A stretch of DNA of 27,870 bases, from contig DGQM01000021.1 of the NCBI GenBank assembly GCA_002389765.1, positions 1 through 27,870 on the forward strand, given 5' to 3'. A program made the position numbers and the translations under genes. Under the pieces are notes generated by a model. That model was given only the letters and a program-made list of their open reading frames with translations. It searched no databases and was not told the origin of the DNA. This document shows, piece by piece, positions 9,517 to 17,983 of this stretch; positions within the stretch are counted from its first letter, which is position 1; each line of letters opens with the position of its first letter. This stretch comes from Bacteroidetes bacterium UBA4414. Its GTDB lineage: Bacteria > Bacteroidota > Bacteroidia > Chitinophagales > Chitinophagaceae.

Positions 9517-10116
9517 CTATTTCAATTCTTTGTCAAGAAACTTGCCCAGTCCTTTACCTGCTGTTGCGTAGGCTTCTTGTATACGTTCGCCTGTGTCGTA
9601 GTCATTGCCACCAAAAGTGCGACCAGGGCAATTTTGTACCGAAATCTTTGCAATCACATTTGATGGATTAGCGGTTTCTACTATCCATGCTTCACCATCT
9701 ATCTCTGCATTTTTACGCGTTACGTATATATTAAAGCCAGGTTCTGTGTACGTAGTCTTGAATATGATAGTATATTTTTCATTCGGATTGTCGCCGATGT
9801 TGATATCACAGTACTTGGCAAACAGTTCTTTAAACTGTGGTTCAAACCTGTTTTTGCGGTCTGCTTTCCAGGCACGAGACCAGTCGTCCCCTTTACCTGA
9901 TTCTTTTTTGTTATAGTCTTCTTTTTTCTTGTTGATATACTCTTCCTCTGTTTCAAACTTGCCTACGCCCATTTTACTATAGTCAAACTGAACATTGATT
10001 TTTGTAACGCCTTTCAGGGCATCGAGGCTTCCGTCTAATAAACGTACTTTTTGGGCAGAAACAGTTGTTGCAGATAGTATCGCTAATGATACGATTGTTG
10101 CTTTAAATGAATTCAT
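9517..10116 (-). CDS. Secreted protein of unknown function, 199 residues
   Basis: It has a signal peptide (MNSFKATIVSLAILSATTVSA, cleavage before QK) and no lipobox cysteine. The mature part has a highly charged helical stretch (ETEEEYINKKKEDYNKKESG) and a C-terminal beta-rich half containing KYTIIFKTTYTEPGFNIYV. The pattern resembles small exported proteins common in Bacteroidota genomes, with no assigned function that I know. Monocistronic and convergent with the Fe-S operon. Confidence 0.85.
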   Translation of the reverse strand: MNSFKATIVSLAILSATTVSAQKVRLLDGSLDALKGVTKINVQFDYSKMGVGKFETEEEYINKKKEDYNKKESGKGDDWSRAWKADRKNRFEPQFKELFAKYCDINIGDNPNEKYTIIFKTTYTEPGFNIYVTRKNAEIDGEAWIVETANPSNVIAKISVQNCPGRTFGGNDYDTGERIQEAYATAGKGLGKFLDKELK

Positions 10117-10219
10117 CGGGTATATATTTTACACCAAAATAAGCACAAAATGTGCATAAAAACCATGACTTATGTCTTATATAAAAATTAATTCAATGCT
10201 TATTTTGATGGTTTCCGAA

Positions 10220-10227
10220 TATTTTTG
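10220..10227 (+). promoter_or_regulatory. -7 box (TATTTTTG) upstream of parC
   Basis: A TAnnTTTG match 24 bases upstream of the parC ATG. The nearest TTTG (10204-10207) is only 12 bases away, so only the -7 part fits well. Confidence 0.4.
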
Positions 10228-10251
10228 CACGCATAAATATAAGCGCTAGGA

Positions 10252-12762
10252 ATGTCTGAACTGAATTATCACGGAGAGCAACAAACTGTTTTGATAAATG
10301 AAATGTATCAAAACTGGTTTCTCGACTATGCCAGCTATGTAATACTGGAGCGTGCAGTACCTGCTGTTGAAGACGGGCTGAAACCTGTACAACGCCGTAT
10401 ACTGCATGCCATGAAGGAAATGGACGATGGCAGGTACAATAAGATAGCCAATGTGATAGGCCAAACGATGCAATATCACCCGCATGGTGATGCATCTATC
10501 GGCGACGCAGTCATCAACATGGGGCAAAAAGACTTGCTGATAGACACACAAGGTAACTGGGGCGATGTACGCACAGGCGATAGTGCCGCGGCACCACGTT
10601 ATATAGAAGGCCGTCTTTCAAAATTTGCACTGGATGTTGCTTTTAACGGTAAGACCACAGATTGGCAGCTTAGCTACGATGGTAGAAAGAATGAGCCTGT
10701 TACACTGCCGCTTAAATTTCCGCTGTTGCTTTCTCAGGGTGCAGAAGGTATTGCCGTGGGCTTATCTACCAAAATACTGCCACATAACTTCTGCGAATTG
10801 CTGGAAGCAGCCATTAAATACCTGAAAGGCAAAAAATTTGAATTATACCCGGATTTCATAACAGGCGGTATGATAGACGTGAGCAACTATAATGACGGTG
10901 CTCGCGGTGGCAAAGTACGTGTGAGGGTTCATATAGAAGAAGTAGATAAGAAAACACTTGCCATCAAAGATGTGCCGTATGGTACTACTACTACCCAACT
11001 GGTAGATAGTATACTGAAAGCTAACGACAGCGGTAAAATCAAAATAAAAAGCGTTACTGATAATACAGCCAAGGATGTAGAACTGCTGGTACAGCTTGCG
11101 CCAGGCGTTACTACAGACCAGACAATTGACGCGCTTTATGCATTTACAGATTGCGAGGTGTCTATATCGCCCAATGCTTGTGTCATTATAGATGAAAAGC
11201 CACAGTTTGTAGGGGTTACAGAGTTACTTAAATACTCTGCAGAGCATACCAAAAAGCTATTGCTGAAGGAACTGGAGATAAAACTGGGAGAACTGGAAGA
11301 CGACTGGCACTACTCTTCTCTCGAAAAAATCTTTATCGAAAAACGCATCTATCGTGATATTGAAGAAGAAACAACCTGGGAAGGTGTATTAACAGCAATA
11401 GACAACGGCCTGAAACCATATAAGAAGAAATTCCGTAGAGAAATAACACAGGAAGACATTGTAAAGCTTACGGAAATACGCATCAAACGTATTTCTAAAT
11501 TTGACTCCTTTAAGGCTGACGAACACATCAAGGGTGTGGAAGCAGGTATTGAAGAGGTAAAAAATAATATAGAACACCTGAACGACTATGCAATTGCCTA
11601 TTACGAAGGCTTGTTGAAAAAGCATGGTAAAGGAAGGGAAAGAAAAACGGAGATTCGTCCGTTTGAAACTATACAGGTACAGAATATTGCTATTGCTAAC
11701 GCTAAACTGTATGTAAATTTTAAAGAAGGCTTCATTGGTACGGGACTGAAGAAAGATGAATTTGCTTTTGACTGTTCTGACCTTGACAACCTAATCATCT
11801 TCCGTAGGGATGGTAAGATGATGATTACTAAAGTAGCAGACAAAACCTTTGTGGGTAAAGACATCATACATCTGGCAGTATTCCAGAAGAATGATGAGCG
11901 CACTACCTACAATATGATTTATATAGATGGTAAAACAGGCATAGCATACGGCAAGCGCTTCAATGTAACAGGTATTACCAGAGATAAGGAATACGACCTT
12001 ACTAAAGGCAACCCCAATAGCAAAGTCATGTATTTCAGTTCTAACGCCAATGGTGAAGCTGAAGTAATACAAATCACACTATCACCTGGCAGCAAGGCTC
12101 GTAACAAAGTACTCGACTTCTATTTTGAAGAACTAGAAATAAAAGGCCGTAGCTCTCAGGGCAATCAGGTAACCAAGTATCCTATTAAGAGCATTAAGTT
12201 TAAAGAAAAAGGTCGCTCTACACTTTCGGGCCAAAAAATATGGTACGATGCTGCTGTCGGCAGGTTGAATAAAGACGGGAACGGACAATTACTTGGCAGC
12301 TTTGAAGAAAATGACAAGATTATTACATTCTATAAGGACGGAACTTACGAACTTACAGACTTTGAACTGACTAACAGATTCGACGCAGATGACGTTATAA
12401 GAATAGAAAAGTTTGCACAGGACAAAGTAGTAAGTGCTATTTACTTTGATAAAAAAGGAGACCAGTTTTATTTGAAGCGTTTTGTGATTGAAAGTCAAAC
12501 ACTTAAGAATAAATACAGCTTTATCAAAGAAGGTGAAGGAAACTTCCTGAAAATGGTAACGACTAAAGCAGAACCGGTTGTAATAATGAGAATGGGCAAA
12601 AGAAAGGCTGAATTGACAGAAGAAATAGTTGCGTTGCACGAGATTGCAGATGTTACGGGTTGGAAGACTGTAGGTACTAAAATTGCAGGTAATGAGCTTA
12701 AAGAAGTAGTACTTGTTAAAGATAGTAACGGTGATGATGGCGACGCACCAACTCTTTTTTAA
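10252..12762 (+). CDS. parC: DNA topoisomerase IV subunit A (type IIA topoisomerase)
   Basis: An 836-residue protein that cleaves and religates duplex DNA to decatenate chromosomes, working with ParE. Visible motifs are GLKPVQRRILHAM, QYHPHGDASIGDA and the catalytic tyrosine Y117 in AAPRYIEGRLS. A long coiled-coil region (about 330-460) precedes a beta-propeller-like C-terminal domain starting near residue 475. There is no GyrA-box (QRRGGKG) in that domain, which favours ParC over GyrA. Databases often name the Bacteroidota form DNA gyrase/topoisomerase IV subunit A. parE is not next to it in this window. The ATG at 10252 is the first and gives the normal N-terminus. Confidence 0.93.
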   Translation: MSELNYHGEQQTVLINEMYQNWFLDYASYVILERAVPAVEDGLKPVQRRILHAMKEMDDGRYNKIANVIGQTMQYHPHGDASIGDAVINMGQKDLLIDTQGNWGDVRTGDSAAAPRYIEGRLSKFALDVAFNGKTTDWQLSYDGRKNEPVTLPLKFPLLLSQGAEGIAVGLSTKILPHNFCELLEAAIKYLKGKKFELYPDFITGGMIDVSNYNDGARGGKVRVRVHIEEVDKKTLAIKDVPYGTTTTQLVDSILKANDSGKIKIKSVTDNTAKDVELLVQLAPGVTTDQTIDALYAFTDCEVSISPNACVIIDEKPQFVGVTELLKYSAEHTKKLLLKELEIKLGELEDDWHYSSLEKIFIEKRIYRDIEEETTWEGVLTAIDNGLKPYKKKFRREITQEDIVKLTEIRIKRISKFDSFKADEHIKGVEAGIEEVKNNIEHLNDYAIAYYEGLLKKHGKGRERKTEIRPFETIQVQNIAIANAKLYVNFKEGFIGTGLKKDEFAFDCSDLDNLIIFRRDGKMMITKVADKTFVGKDIIHLAVFQKNDERTTYNMIYIDGKTGIAYGKRFNVTGITRDKEYDLTKGNPNSKVMYFSSNANGEAEVIQITLSPGSKARNKVLDFYFEELEIKGRSSQGNQVTKYPIKSIKFKEKGRSTLSGQKIWYDAAVGRLNKDGNGQLLGSFEENDKIITFYKDGTYELTDFELTNRFDADDVIRIEKFAQDKVVSAIYFDKKGDQFYLKRFVIESQTLKNKYSFIKEGEGNFLKMVTTKAEPVVIMRMGKRKAELTEEIVALHEIADVTGWKTVGTKIAGNELKEVVLVKDSNGDDGDAPTLF

Positions 12763-12836
12763 TATGTTTTAAAACTTTGGTAAAAAATCCCTAATTTCAC
12801 GAGCCTTTTTTGCAGTGCATAAAGGCATTATAACGA

Positions 12837-13445
12837 ATGAAAAAAATAGAACTGGAAATTGTTGCCCTGTCGCACAGTATTACTCAGACTCATTCTTATG
12901 CAGTTGTATTAGGCGAGGTCGATGGCCTCAGAAGATTACCAATAGTTATCGGTGGTTTTGAAGCGCAAGCTATTGCAGTTGCATTAGAAAAAATGCAACC
13001 AAGCAGGCCACTTACCCACGATTTATTTGCCAATTTCATGACAACTTTCGGCATAGAATTGGCAGAGGTAGTAATATACAAACTGGAAGAAGGCATATTT
13101 TTTGCAAAACTCGTTTGCCAATCAGACGATAATGCTGTAGAAATAGACTCTCGTACATCAGATGCACTAGCACTTGCTGTAAGGTTTGGTTGTAAAATCT
13201 ATACCTACGAAAACATACTGGATGCTGCAGGTCTTTACCTCGACAATCCGGAAACACCACAAACGCAGGCTTCGGGCGAAAGAAGTGAAAAAAGTACTAT
13301 AAAAAGCAGCAGCTTTGATAATGACTTGAAAAACATGAGCCTGGAAGACCTTCACAACCTTTTGCAACAAGTTTTGGAACAAGAGGATTATGTAAGGGCT
13401 ATCACAATAAGAGATGAAATAAACAGCAGGGAAACGAACTCTTAA
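12837..13445 (+). CDS. Bifunctional nuclease (DUF151/BFN) domain protein with C-terminal UVR motif
   Basis: A 202-residue protein. Residues 1-135 match the BFN/DUF151 fold: HSYAVVLGEVDGLRRLPIVI, THDLFANFMTTFG and EIDSRTSDALALAVRFGC. The linker (136-165) is polar and Ser/Lys-rich. The end (about 167-198, MSLEDLHNLLQQVLEQEDY followed by VRAITIRDEIN) is a UvrB/UvrC-type helical hairpin, usually a protein-protein contact. DUF151 plus UVR is a common Bacteroidota architecture. The cellular role is unclear; nuclease activity has been reported for plant BFN proteins only. It is 74 bases after parC. Confidence 0.9.
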   Translation: MKKIELEIVALSHSITQTHSYAVVLGEVDGLRRLPIVIGGFEAQAIAVALEKMQPSRPLTHDLFANFMTTFGIELAEVVIYKLEEGIFFAKLVCQSDDNAVEIDSRTSDALALAVRFGCKIYTYENILDAAGLYLDNPETPQTQASGERSEKSTIKSSSFDNDLKNMSLEDLHNLLQQVLEQEDYVRAITIRDEINSRETNS

Positions 13446-13463
13446 TACTTAAACAAATTTTTG

Positions 13464-14804
13464 ATGAAAAAAAGCCTGGTATTGGCTGCTATTAGTGGCC
13501 TGGTGATGATTGGCAATGTGGCATCTGCACAAAAATGTGCTCATGATGAACTTATACAAGCTGCCATAAACAGCAGCCCTGCTAAAAAAGCTGCTTACGA
13601 ACTATATGAAGCAGAACTGAAGCAACAAGTAGCTGCATTTGCGCTACAGCAACAAACTAACGCTTCTGCTAAGACTACTGAAAGCTCTTACACAATACCA
13701 TTGGTATTCCACGTAATGGCAACACAGGCGCAGATAGATGAAATTGGTGGTGTTGCAGGCATTTATTCAAGAATACAATCACAAATTGCTGTTTTGAATG
13801 TAGATTACAACGCTCAAAATACAGAAACTATACCTGCTGCATTTGCATCTTTAAAAGGCAACCCGAATATTTCTTTCGGTTTGGCACATAGGGATCCTAG
13901 CGGCAAAGGCACTACCGGTGTTGAAATTTCTGTAAAACCTGCAGGCTTTACAGGTTTTGACGTTGGCGATGGCGCAGCTAAAAAAACAGCTCAAGGTGGC
14001 TTAGACCCATGGGATAATTCAAGATACCTTAATGTATGGATATTCAACATAACCGGGGCTAGCTCCGGCAAAGTGTTAGGCTATGCATATAACCCTAAAT
14101 TGGCTGCATCTATGGGAGATGCTAATTTGATGGGCGTTTGTCTGGACTACAAAGCATTTGGTAAAAGAACTAACATTACACAGTCTTTTGTCACTAATGC
14201 AGATAAGGGTCGCACTATGGTGCACGAGCTGGGCCACTATTTCACATTAAACCATATTTGGGGCAATACATCAGTTGGTACAGGCAATTGTAACGACGAC
14301 GACGGTGTAGACGATACTCCTGTACAAAAAGATGCTAACCAAAGTACTTGTCCAACATTCCCAAAAGCAAGCTGTAACAGCTCTAGCCCGGGCGAAATGT
14401 TTATGAACTACATGGACTATGTAAACGATGTTTGTATGAGCATGTTCTCTAAAGGACAGGTAACGCGTATGCAATCAGAGCTCGCAAATGGTGGTGGTTC
14501 TGCAAACCTTCCTAAGAATGGCTATCTGATGACATGGCCTACAAGTGTTGAAGGTACAGAGATGCAGCAAAGCCTTGATATTGTTCCCAATCCATCAAAT
14601 GGTTTGTTTACCATTACATATCACGACTATATAAAAAGTGTAACAATAATAAATATGTTGGGCCAGCCGGTAAAACAATACATGGGTAATGACCAACAAT
14701 CAGGCACAATCAGTGTTGATATAACAGGTATGAGCAAAGGTATTTATACAGTTCAATGCCAATATATGGAAGGCGTAGTTAGTAGAAAAATAGTAATAGA
14801 ATAA
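13464..14804 (+). CDS. Secreted M43 (pappalysin-type) zinc metalloprotease with type IX sorting domain
   Basis: ATG 13464 is preferred over TTG 13461 because it begins a clean signal peptide (MKKSLVLAAISGLVMIGNVASA). The catalytic motif HELGHYFTLNHIWG (H254, E255, H258, H264) and a later MNYMDYVNDVCMSMF Met-turn identify a metzincin of family M43. The C-terminal 80 residues (LDIVPNPSNGLFTITYHDYI to SRKIVIE) are a type A type IX secretion sorting domain, so the protease should cross the outer membrane and be anchored or released. Its stop overlaps the mqnE start by one base. Substrate unknown. Confidence 0.93.
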   Translation: MKKSLVLAAISGLVMIGNVASAQKCAHDELIQAAINSSPAKKAAYELYEAELKQQVAAFALQQQTNASAKTTESSYTIPLVFHVMATQAQIDEIGGVAGIYSRIQSQIAVLNVDYNAQNTETIPAAFASLKGNPNISFGLAHRDPSGKGTTGVEISVKPAGFTGFDVGDGAAKKTAQGGLDPWDNSRYLNVWIFNITGASSGKVLGYAYNPKLAASMGDANLMGVCLDYKAFGKRTNITQSFVTNADKGRTMVHELGHYFTLNHIWGNTSVGTGNCNDDDGVDDTPVQKDANQSTCPTFPKASCNSSSPGEMFMNYMDYVNDVCMSMFSKGQVTRMQSELANGGGSANLPKNGYLMTWPTSVEGTEMQQSLDIVPNPSNGLFTITYHDYIKSVTIINMLGQPVKQYMGNDQQSGTISVDITGMSKGIYTVQCQYMEGVVSRKIVIE

Positions 14805-15952
14805 TGACGAATACAAACAACCTGCAAGCAATATATCAGCATATGCCCGCTGACAAAGGCTTGCAACAAATTGCAGATAAAGTTATTAATAAGCAACGCC
14901 TGACCGACGAGGAGGGCGTTTTGCTTTTTGAAAAGGGCGAATTGGGTTTTGTTGGGGCACTGGCAGCATATGTTACATCTCAGCTACATGGCAACAAGGT
15001 TTACTTCAACCGCAACTTCCATATAGAGCCTACGAATGTTTGCGTGTTCACTTGCAATTTCTGCTCCTACTCTCGCCAGTACAAACATCGTGATGATGGC
15101 TGGGAACTGAGCATGGACCAAATGCTGGATATGGTTCGCAAATATGACGGACAGCCTGTAACTGAAGTGCACATAGTTGGTGGCGTACACCCAAAAATGA
15201 ATCTGGAATTCTTCTGCGAGGTAATTACCAAGATAAAAGCATTACGTCCTGATATACACATAAAAGGCTTTACTGCTGTAGAGTTAGACTATATGTTCCG
15301 CAAAGCGAAACTGACAACGGAAGAAGGGCTGAAAGCATTACAAAATGCAGGCTTGCAATCGCTACCGGGTGGTGGTGCAGAAATTTTCCACCCTGAAGTG
15401 CGTGAGCAAATTTGCCCTGATAAAGTAGATGGTGAAGGCTGGCTGGATATACACAGAACTGCACACAAACTGGGTATGCATAGTAATGCTACCATGCTAT
15501 ATGGCCATATTGAGAGCTACAAACACAGGGTTGACCACATGAGCAAACTCCGTGCATTACAGGACGAAACCGGTGGCTTCAACTGCTTTATCCCATTGAA
15601 GTTCCGCAATATGGATAATGATATGTCTAATGTACCTGAAGTATCTGTTGTAGAAGATATGCGTACATACGCTATTGCCAGACTGTTTATGGACAACTTC
15701 CGCAACCTGAAGGCATACTGGCCTATGTTGGGACGTCAATCGGCACAGCTTACCCTTTCATTTGGTGTAAATGATCTTGATGGTACAATAGACGATACAA
15801 CCAAGATATACTCCATGGCAGGCTCTGAAGAACAAACACCTGCTATGAGTACAGAAGACTTGTGTAACCTCATTACATCTGTAGGTAAACTACCTGTAGA
15901 AAGAGATACACTGTATAATGAAATTAAGGTTTACGATGAGGTAACCGCATAA
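14804..15952 (+). CDS. mqnE: Aminofutalosine synthase MqnE (radical SAM, menaquinone pathway)
   Basis: A 382-residue radical SAM enzyme. The cluster motif CVFTCNFCSYSR (C80, C84, C87) sits after NRNFHIEPTN, typical of the MqnE/CofH group. Other family marks are EVHIVGGVHP, PGGGAEIF and HSNATMLYGH. It joins 3-(1-carboxyvinyloxy)benzoate (from MqnA) to SAM-derived adenosyl to give aminofutalosine, the second step of futalosine-dependent menaquinone synthesis in the cytoplasm. MqnC is similar but shorter and lacks the same context, so MqnE is preferred. The ATG at 14804 shares one base with the protease stop, a tight junction between functionally unrelated genes. A bidirectional terminator follows. 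Confidence 0.92.
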   Translation: MTNTNNLQAIYQHMPADKGLQQIADKVINKQRLTDEEGVLLFEKGELGFVGALAAYVTSQLHGNKVYFNRNFHIEPTNVCVFTCNFCSYSRQYKHRDDGWELSMDQMLDMVRKYDGQPVTEVHIVGGVHPKMNLEFFCEVITKIKALRPDIHIKGFTAVELDYMFRKAKLTTEEGLKALQNAGLQSLPGGGAEIFHPEVREQICPDKVDGEGWLDIHRTAHKLGMHSNATMLYGHIESYKHRVDHMSKLRALQDETGGFNCFIPLKFRNMDNDMSNVPEVSVVEDMRTYAIARLFMDNFRNLKAYWPMLGRQSAQLTLSFGVNDLDGTIDDTTKIYSMAGSEEQTPAMSTEDLCNLITSVGKLPVERDTLYNEIKVYDEVTA

Positions 15953-15953
15953 T

Positions 15954-15982
15954 AAAAAAGGGAGGCTCAGCCTCCCTTTTTT
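15954..15982. terminator. Bidirectional terminator between mqnE and the MFS gene
   Basis: A perfect inverted repeat: six A then GGGAGGC, loop TCA, GCCTCCC then six T. It gives a GC-rich stem with a U-run on both strands and lies between convergent genes. Confidence 0.92.
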
Positions 15983-15986
15983 ATTG

Positions 15987-17219
15987 CTAATGCTCTAAAA
16001 AGTCGAGATCCTTACCAAATGTTTCCTCTGTTAAGAATGCAGCTATAATACTAATTAACATAACAATCACACCTGTTATTGCGGCAGCGGTAACATAGCT
16101 CAGTTCGGGCTGCATACCTTTAAACATAAAAACCATCAATGGCAGTGCACCACGCACCATGTTAGGTACTGTAGTGGCTGCGGTAGCCCTCAGGTTTGTA
16201 CCAAAGTGTTCTGCAGCCATTGTCACAAAAATTGCCCAGAAGCCAGTACCAAAGCCTAATAGTGCACAGAGTGCATACATTTGCCCTGCAGAGCCATTAC
16301 TTTGATTGAAGTATAGAATGATTGCTACAACAGTTATAGCATAAAAAATAAACAACGCCTTCTTGCGGCTTCGCAATGCCTGGCTTACAAAACCGATAGC
16401 AATATCGCCTATGGAAATAGCTACATAAGCCAGCATAACGGCCTTAGCAGGATTGATGGCTTCCTCAATACCAAAGTGTGTACCAAACTCTTTGGAAAAG
16501 CCAACCAGTATACCAATTACATACCAAGTAGGCAGACCAATAAGAATACTAAGCAGGTATTTTTTGAAGCGCTTTCCGTTGGTAAAGAACATCAGGAAAT
16601 TACCCTTACTTACTTCTGCATGTTGTATGGTTTTGAACATACCAGACTCGAAAACACTGACACGCAGCAGCAACAAAGTAAGCCCTAAGCCACCACCTAT
16701 GTAATAACAAACCCGCCAATCGAAATGCTGTGAAATGAAATAAGCCAATACCGCGCCTGAAAGACCAATGCCCGCAACAAGGGATGTGGCAATACCTCGC
16801 CTTTCTTTAGGTACCAATTCGCTGACGAGTGTGATACCCGCACCTAGTTCGCCAGCAAGACCTATACCCGCTATAAAACGGCAAATACTGTATTGCTCTA
16901 TGGTATTTACAAAACCATTGGCGATGTTGGCAAGCGAATAAAGCAGAATAGAACCAAACAAAACACTAAGCCTCCCTTTCTTGTCGCCCATCATACCCCA
17001 TACAATACCACCAATCAATAGCCCCCACATCTGGTGACTGATGATTTCCATACCGTTGCTGGATATCATTTCCTCGCTCAACCCCAAGCTTTTAAGACTG
17101 GGCACGCGAACAATGAGGAACAATAATAAATCGTAAATATCTACAAAGTAGCCTAGTGCAGCTACTATGACAGGAATGCTGACGAGAGATGCAGCCTTAT
17201 TATTTATTTGGTTTGCCAT
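15987..17219 (-). CDS. Major facilitator superfamily transporter, probable metabolite:H+ symporter
   Basis: A 410-residue protein when started at ATG 17219 (MANQINNKAAS); an upstream TTG at 17243 would add eight residues and enlarge the overlap with dedA. About 12 membrane segments. The loop 2-3 motif GMMGDKKGRLSVLFG is the MFS motif A, and RFIAGIGLAGELGAGITLVSELVPKERRG after helix 4 is of the type found in AAHS, NanT and MHS organic-acid transporters. Substrate not predictable. Its start overlaps the end of dedA by 20 bases, so both are probably on one transcript. Confidence 0.88.
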   Translation of the reverse strand: MANQINNKAASLVSIPVIVAALGYFVDIYDLLLFLIVRVPSLKSLGLSEEMISSNGMEIISHQMWGLLIGGIVWGMMGDKKGRLSVLFGSILLYSLANIANGFVNTIEQYSICRFIAGIGLAGELGAGITLVSELVPKERRGIATSLVAGIGLSGAVLAYFISQHFDWRVCYYIGGGLGLTLLLLRVSVFESGMFKTIQHAEVSKGNFLMFFTNGKRFKKYLLSILIGLPTWYVIGILVGFSKEFGTHFGIEEAINPAKAVMLAYVAISIGDIAIGFVSQALRSRKKALFIFYAITVVAIILYFNQSNGSAGQMYALCALLGFGTGFWAIFVTMAAEHFGTNLRATAATTVPNMVRGALPLMVFMFKGMQPELSYVTAAAITGVIVMLISIIAAFLTEETFGKDLDFLEH

Positions 17220-17931
17220 CAGAAGTATCGTTGTCGATATCAAAAGTTTCCTCTATGATATCTTTACCTACTTCCAATATAGGCTGTTTCTTTTTACCAA
17301 AAAACATCTTGAATAATACAGGGCCTGTCGTAACAAGGATAAGCCCGATAACTATCTTCTCAAAATTGTGTTTTACCCACTCGTTTTCGCCAAGGAAATA
17401 GCCTGCAAGCGTCATGCTGGCGACCCATGCAACACAACCTACGACATTGAAGAAGAAGAATTTTTTTCTGTCCATCTCCACTACACCAGCTACAATTGGT
17501 GCAAATGTGCGCACAATAGGCAGGAAACGTGCAAGAATTACAGCACTGCCACCACGTTTGTCATAAAACTCTTTTGCCTGTATTACGTGCTTCTTTTTAA
17601 AGAGCAGTGTGTCTTTACGTTCAAACAGCAACGGGCCAGTTTTTTTACCAAACCAATACCCCACTGCATTGCCTATTACCCCGGCAACTGTTATAAGCGT
17701 TATCCAATATGCAAGGTTTGCAAAATCGTTATTGAAAGGGCTTTGAGAATTTGCAATCATTAAGCCTGTTACAAACAACAGAGAATCTCCCGGCAGGAAG
17801 AAACCAACAAACAAACCTGTTTCTGCAAAAATGATAAATGCAACCAGATACAAACCGCCATACATTGTTACCAATGCAGCCAGTTTTTCTGCATTCATCA
17901 ATTCCTTCAATAATTCTATTATATCGTGCAT
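17200..17931 (-). CDS. DedA/VTT family membrane protein
   Basis: A 243-residue inner-membrane protein. Family marks are FAETGLFVGFFLPGDSLLF near residues 35-53 and FYDKRGGSAVILARFLPIVR in the centre, with the conserved Arg, Pro and Gly residues of the re-entrant loop region. DedA proteins are linked to undecaprenyl-phosphate or phospholipid scrambling and proton-motive-force-dependent membrane homeostasis (family knowledge). The C-terminal tail of about 30 residues is acidic. The upstream gap to the symporter gene is 52 bases on the same strand. Confidence 0.92.
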   Translation of the reverse strand: MHDIIELLKELMNAEKLAALVTMYGGLYLVAFIIFAETGLFVGFFLPGDSLLFVTGLMIANSQSPFNNDFANLAYWITLITVAGVIGNAVGYWFGKKTGPLLFERKDTLLFKKKHVIQAKEFYDKRGGSAVILARFLPIVRTFAPIVAGVVEMDRKKFFFFNVVGCVAWVASMTLAGYFLGENEWVKHNFEKIVIGLILVTTGPVLFKMFFGKKKQPILEVGKDIIEETFDIDNDTSDGKPNK

Positions 17932-17983
17932 ATTTTCGTCTTGGAGGCGTGAAAATAGGGAATTATTCCTAAACGAAATCTTA

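Noticed and set aside
10252..12762. GyrA assignment for the topoisomerase subunit
   Set aside because: No GyrA-box in the C-terminal domain; the sequence pattern fits the Bacteroidota ParC group.
17217..17243. Upstream TTG start of the MFS gene
   Set aside because: ATG at 17219 gives a normal MFS N-terminus and a shorter overlap with dedA.
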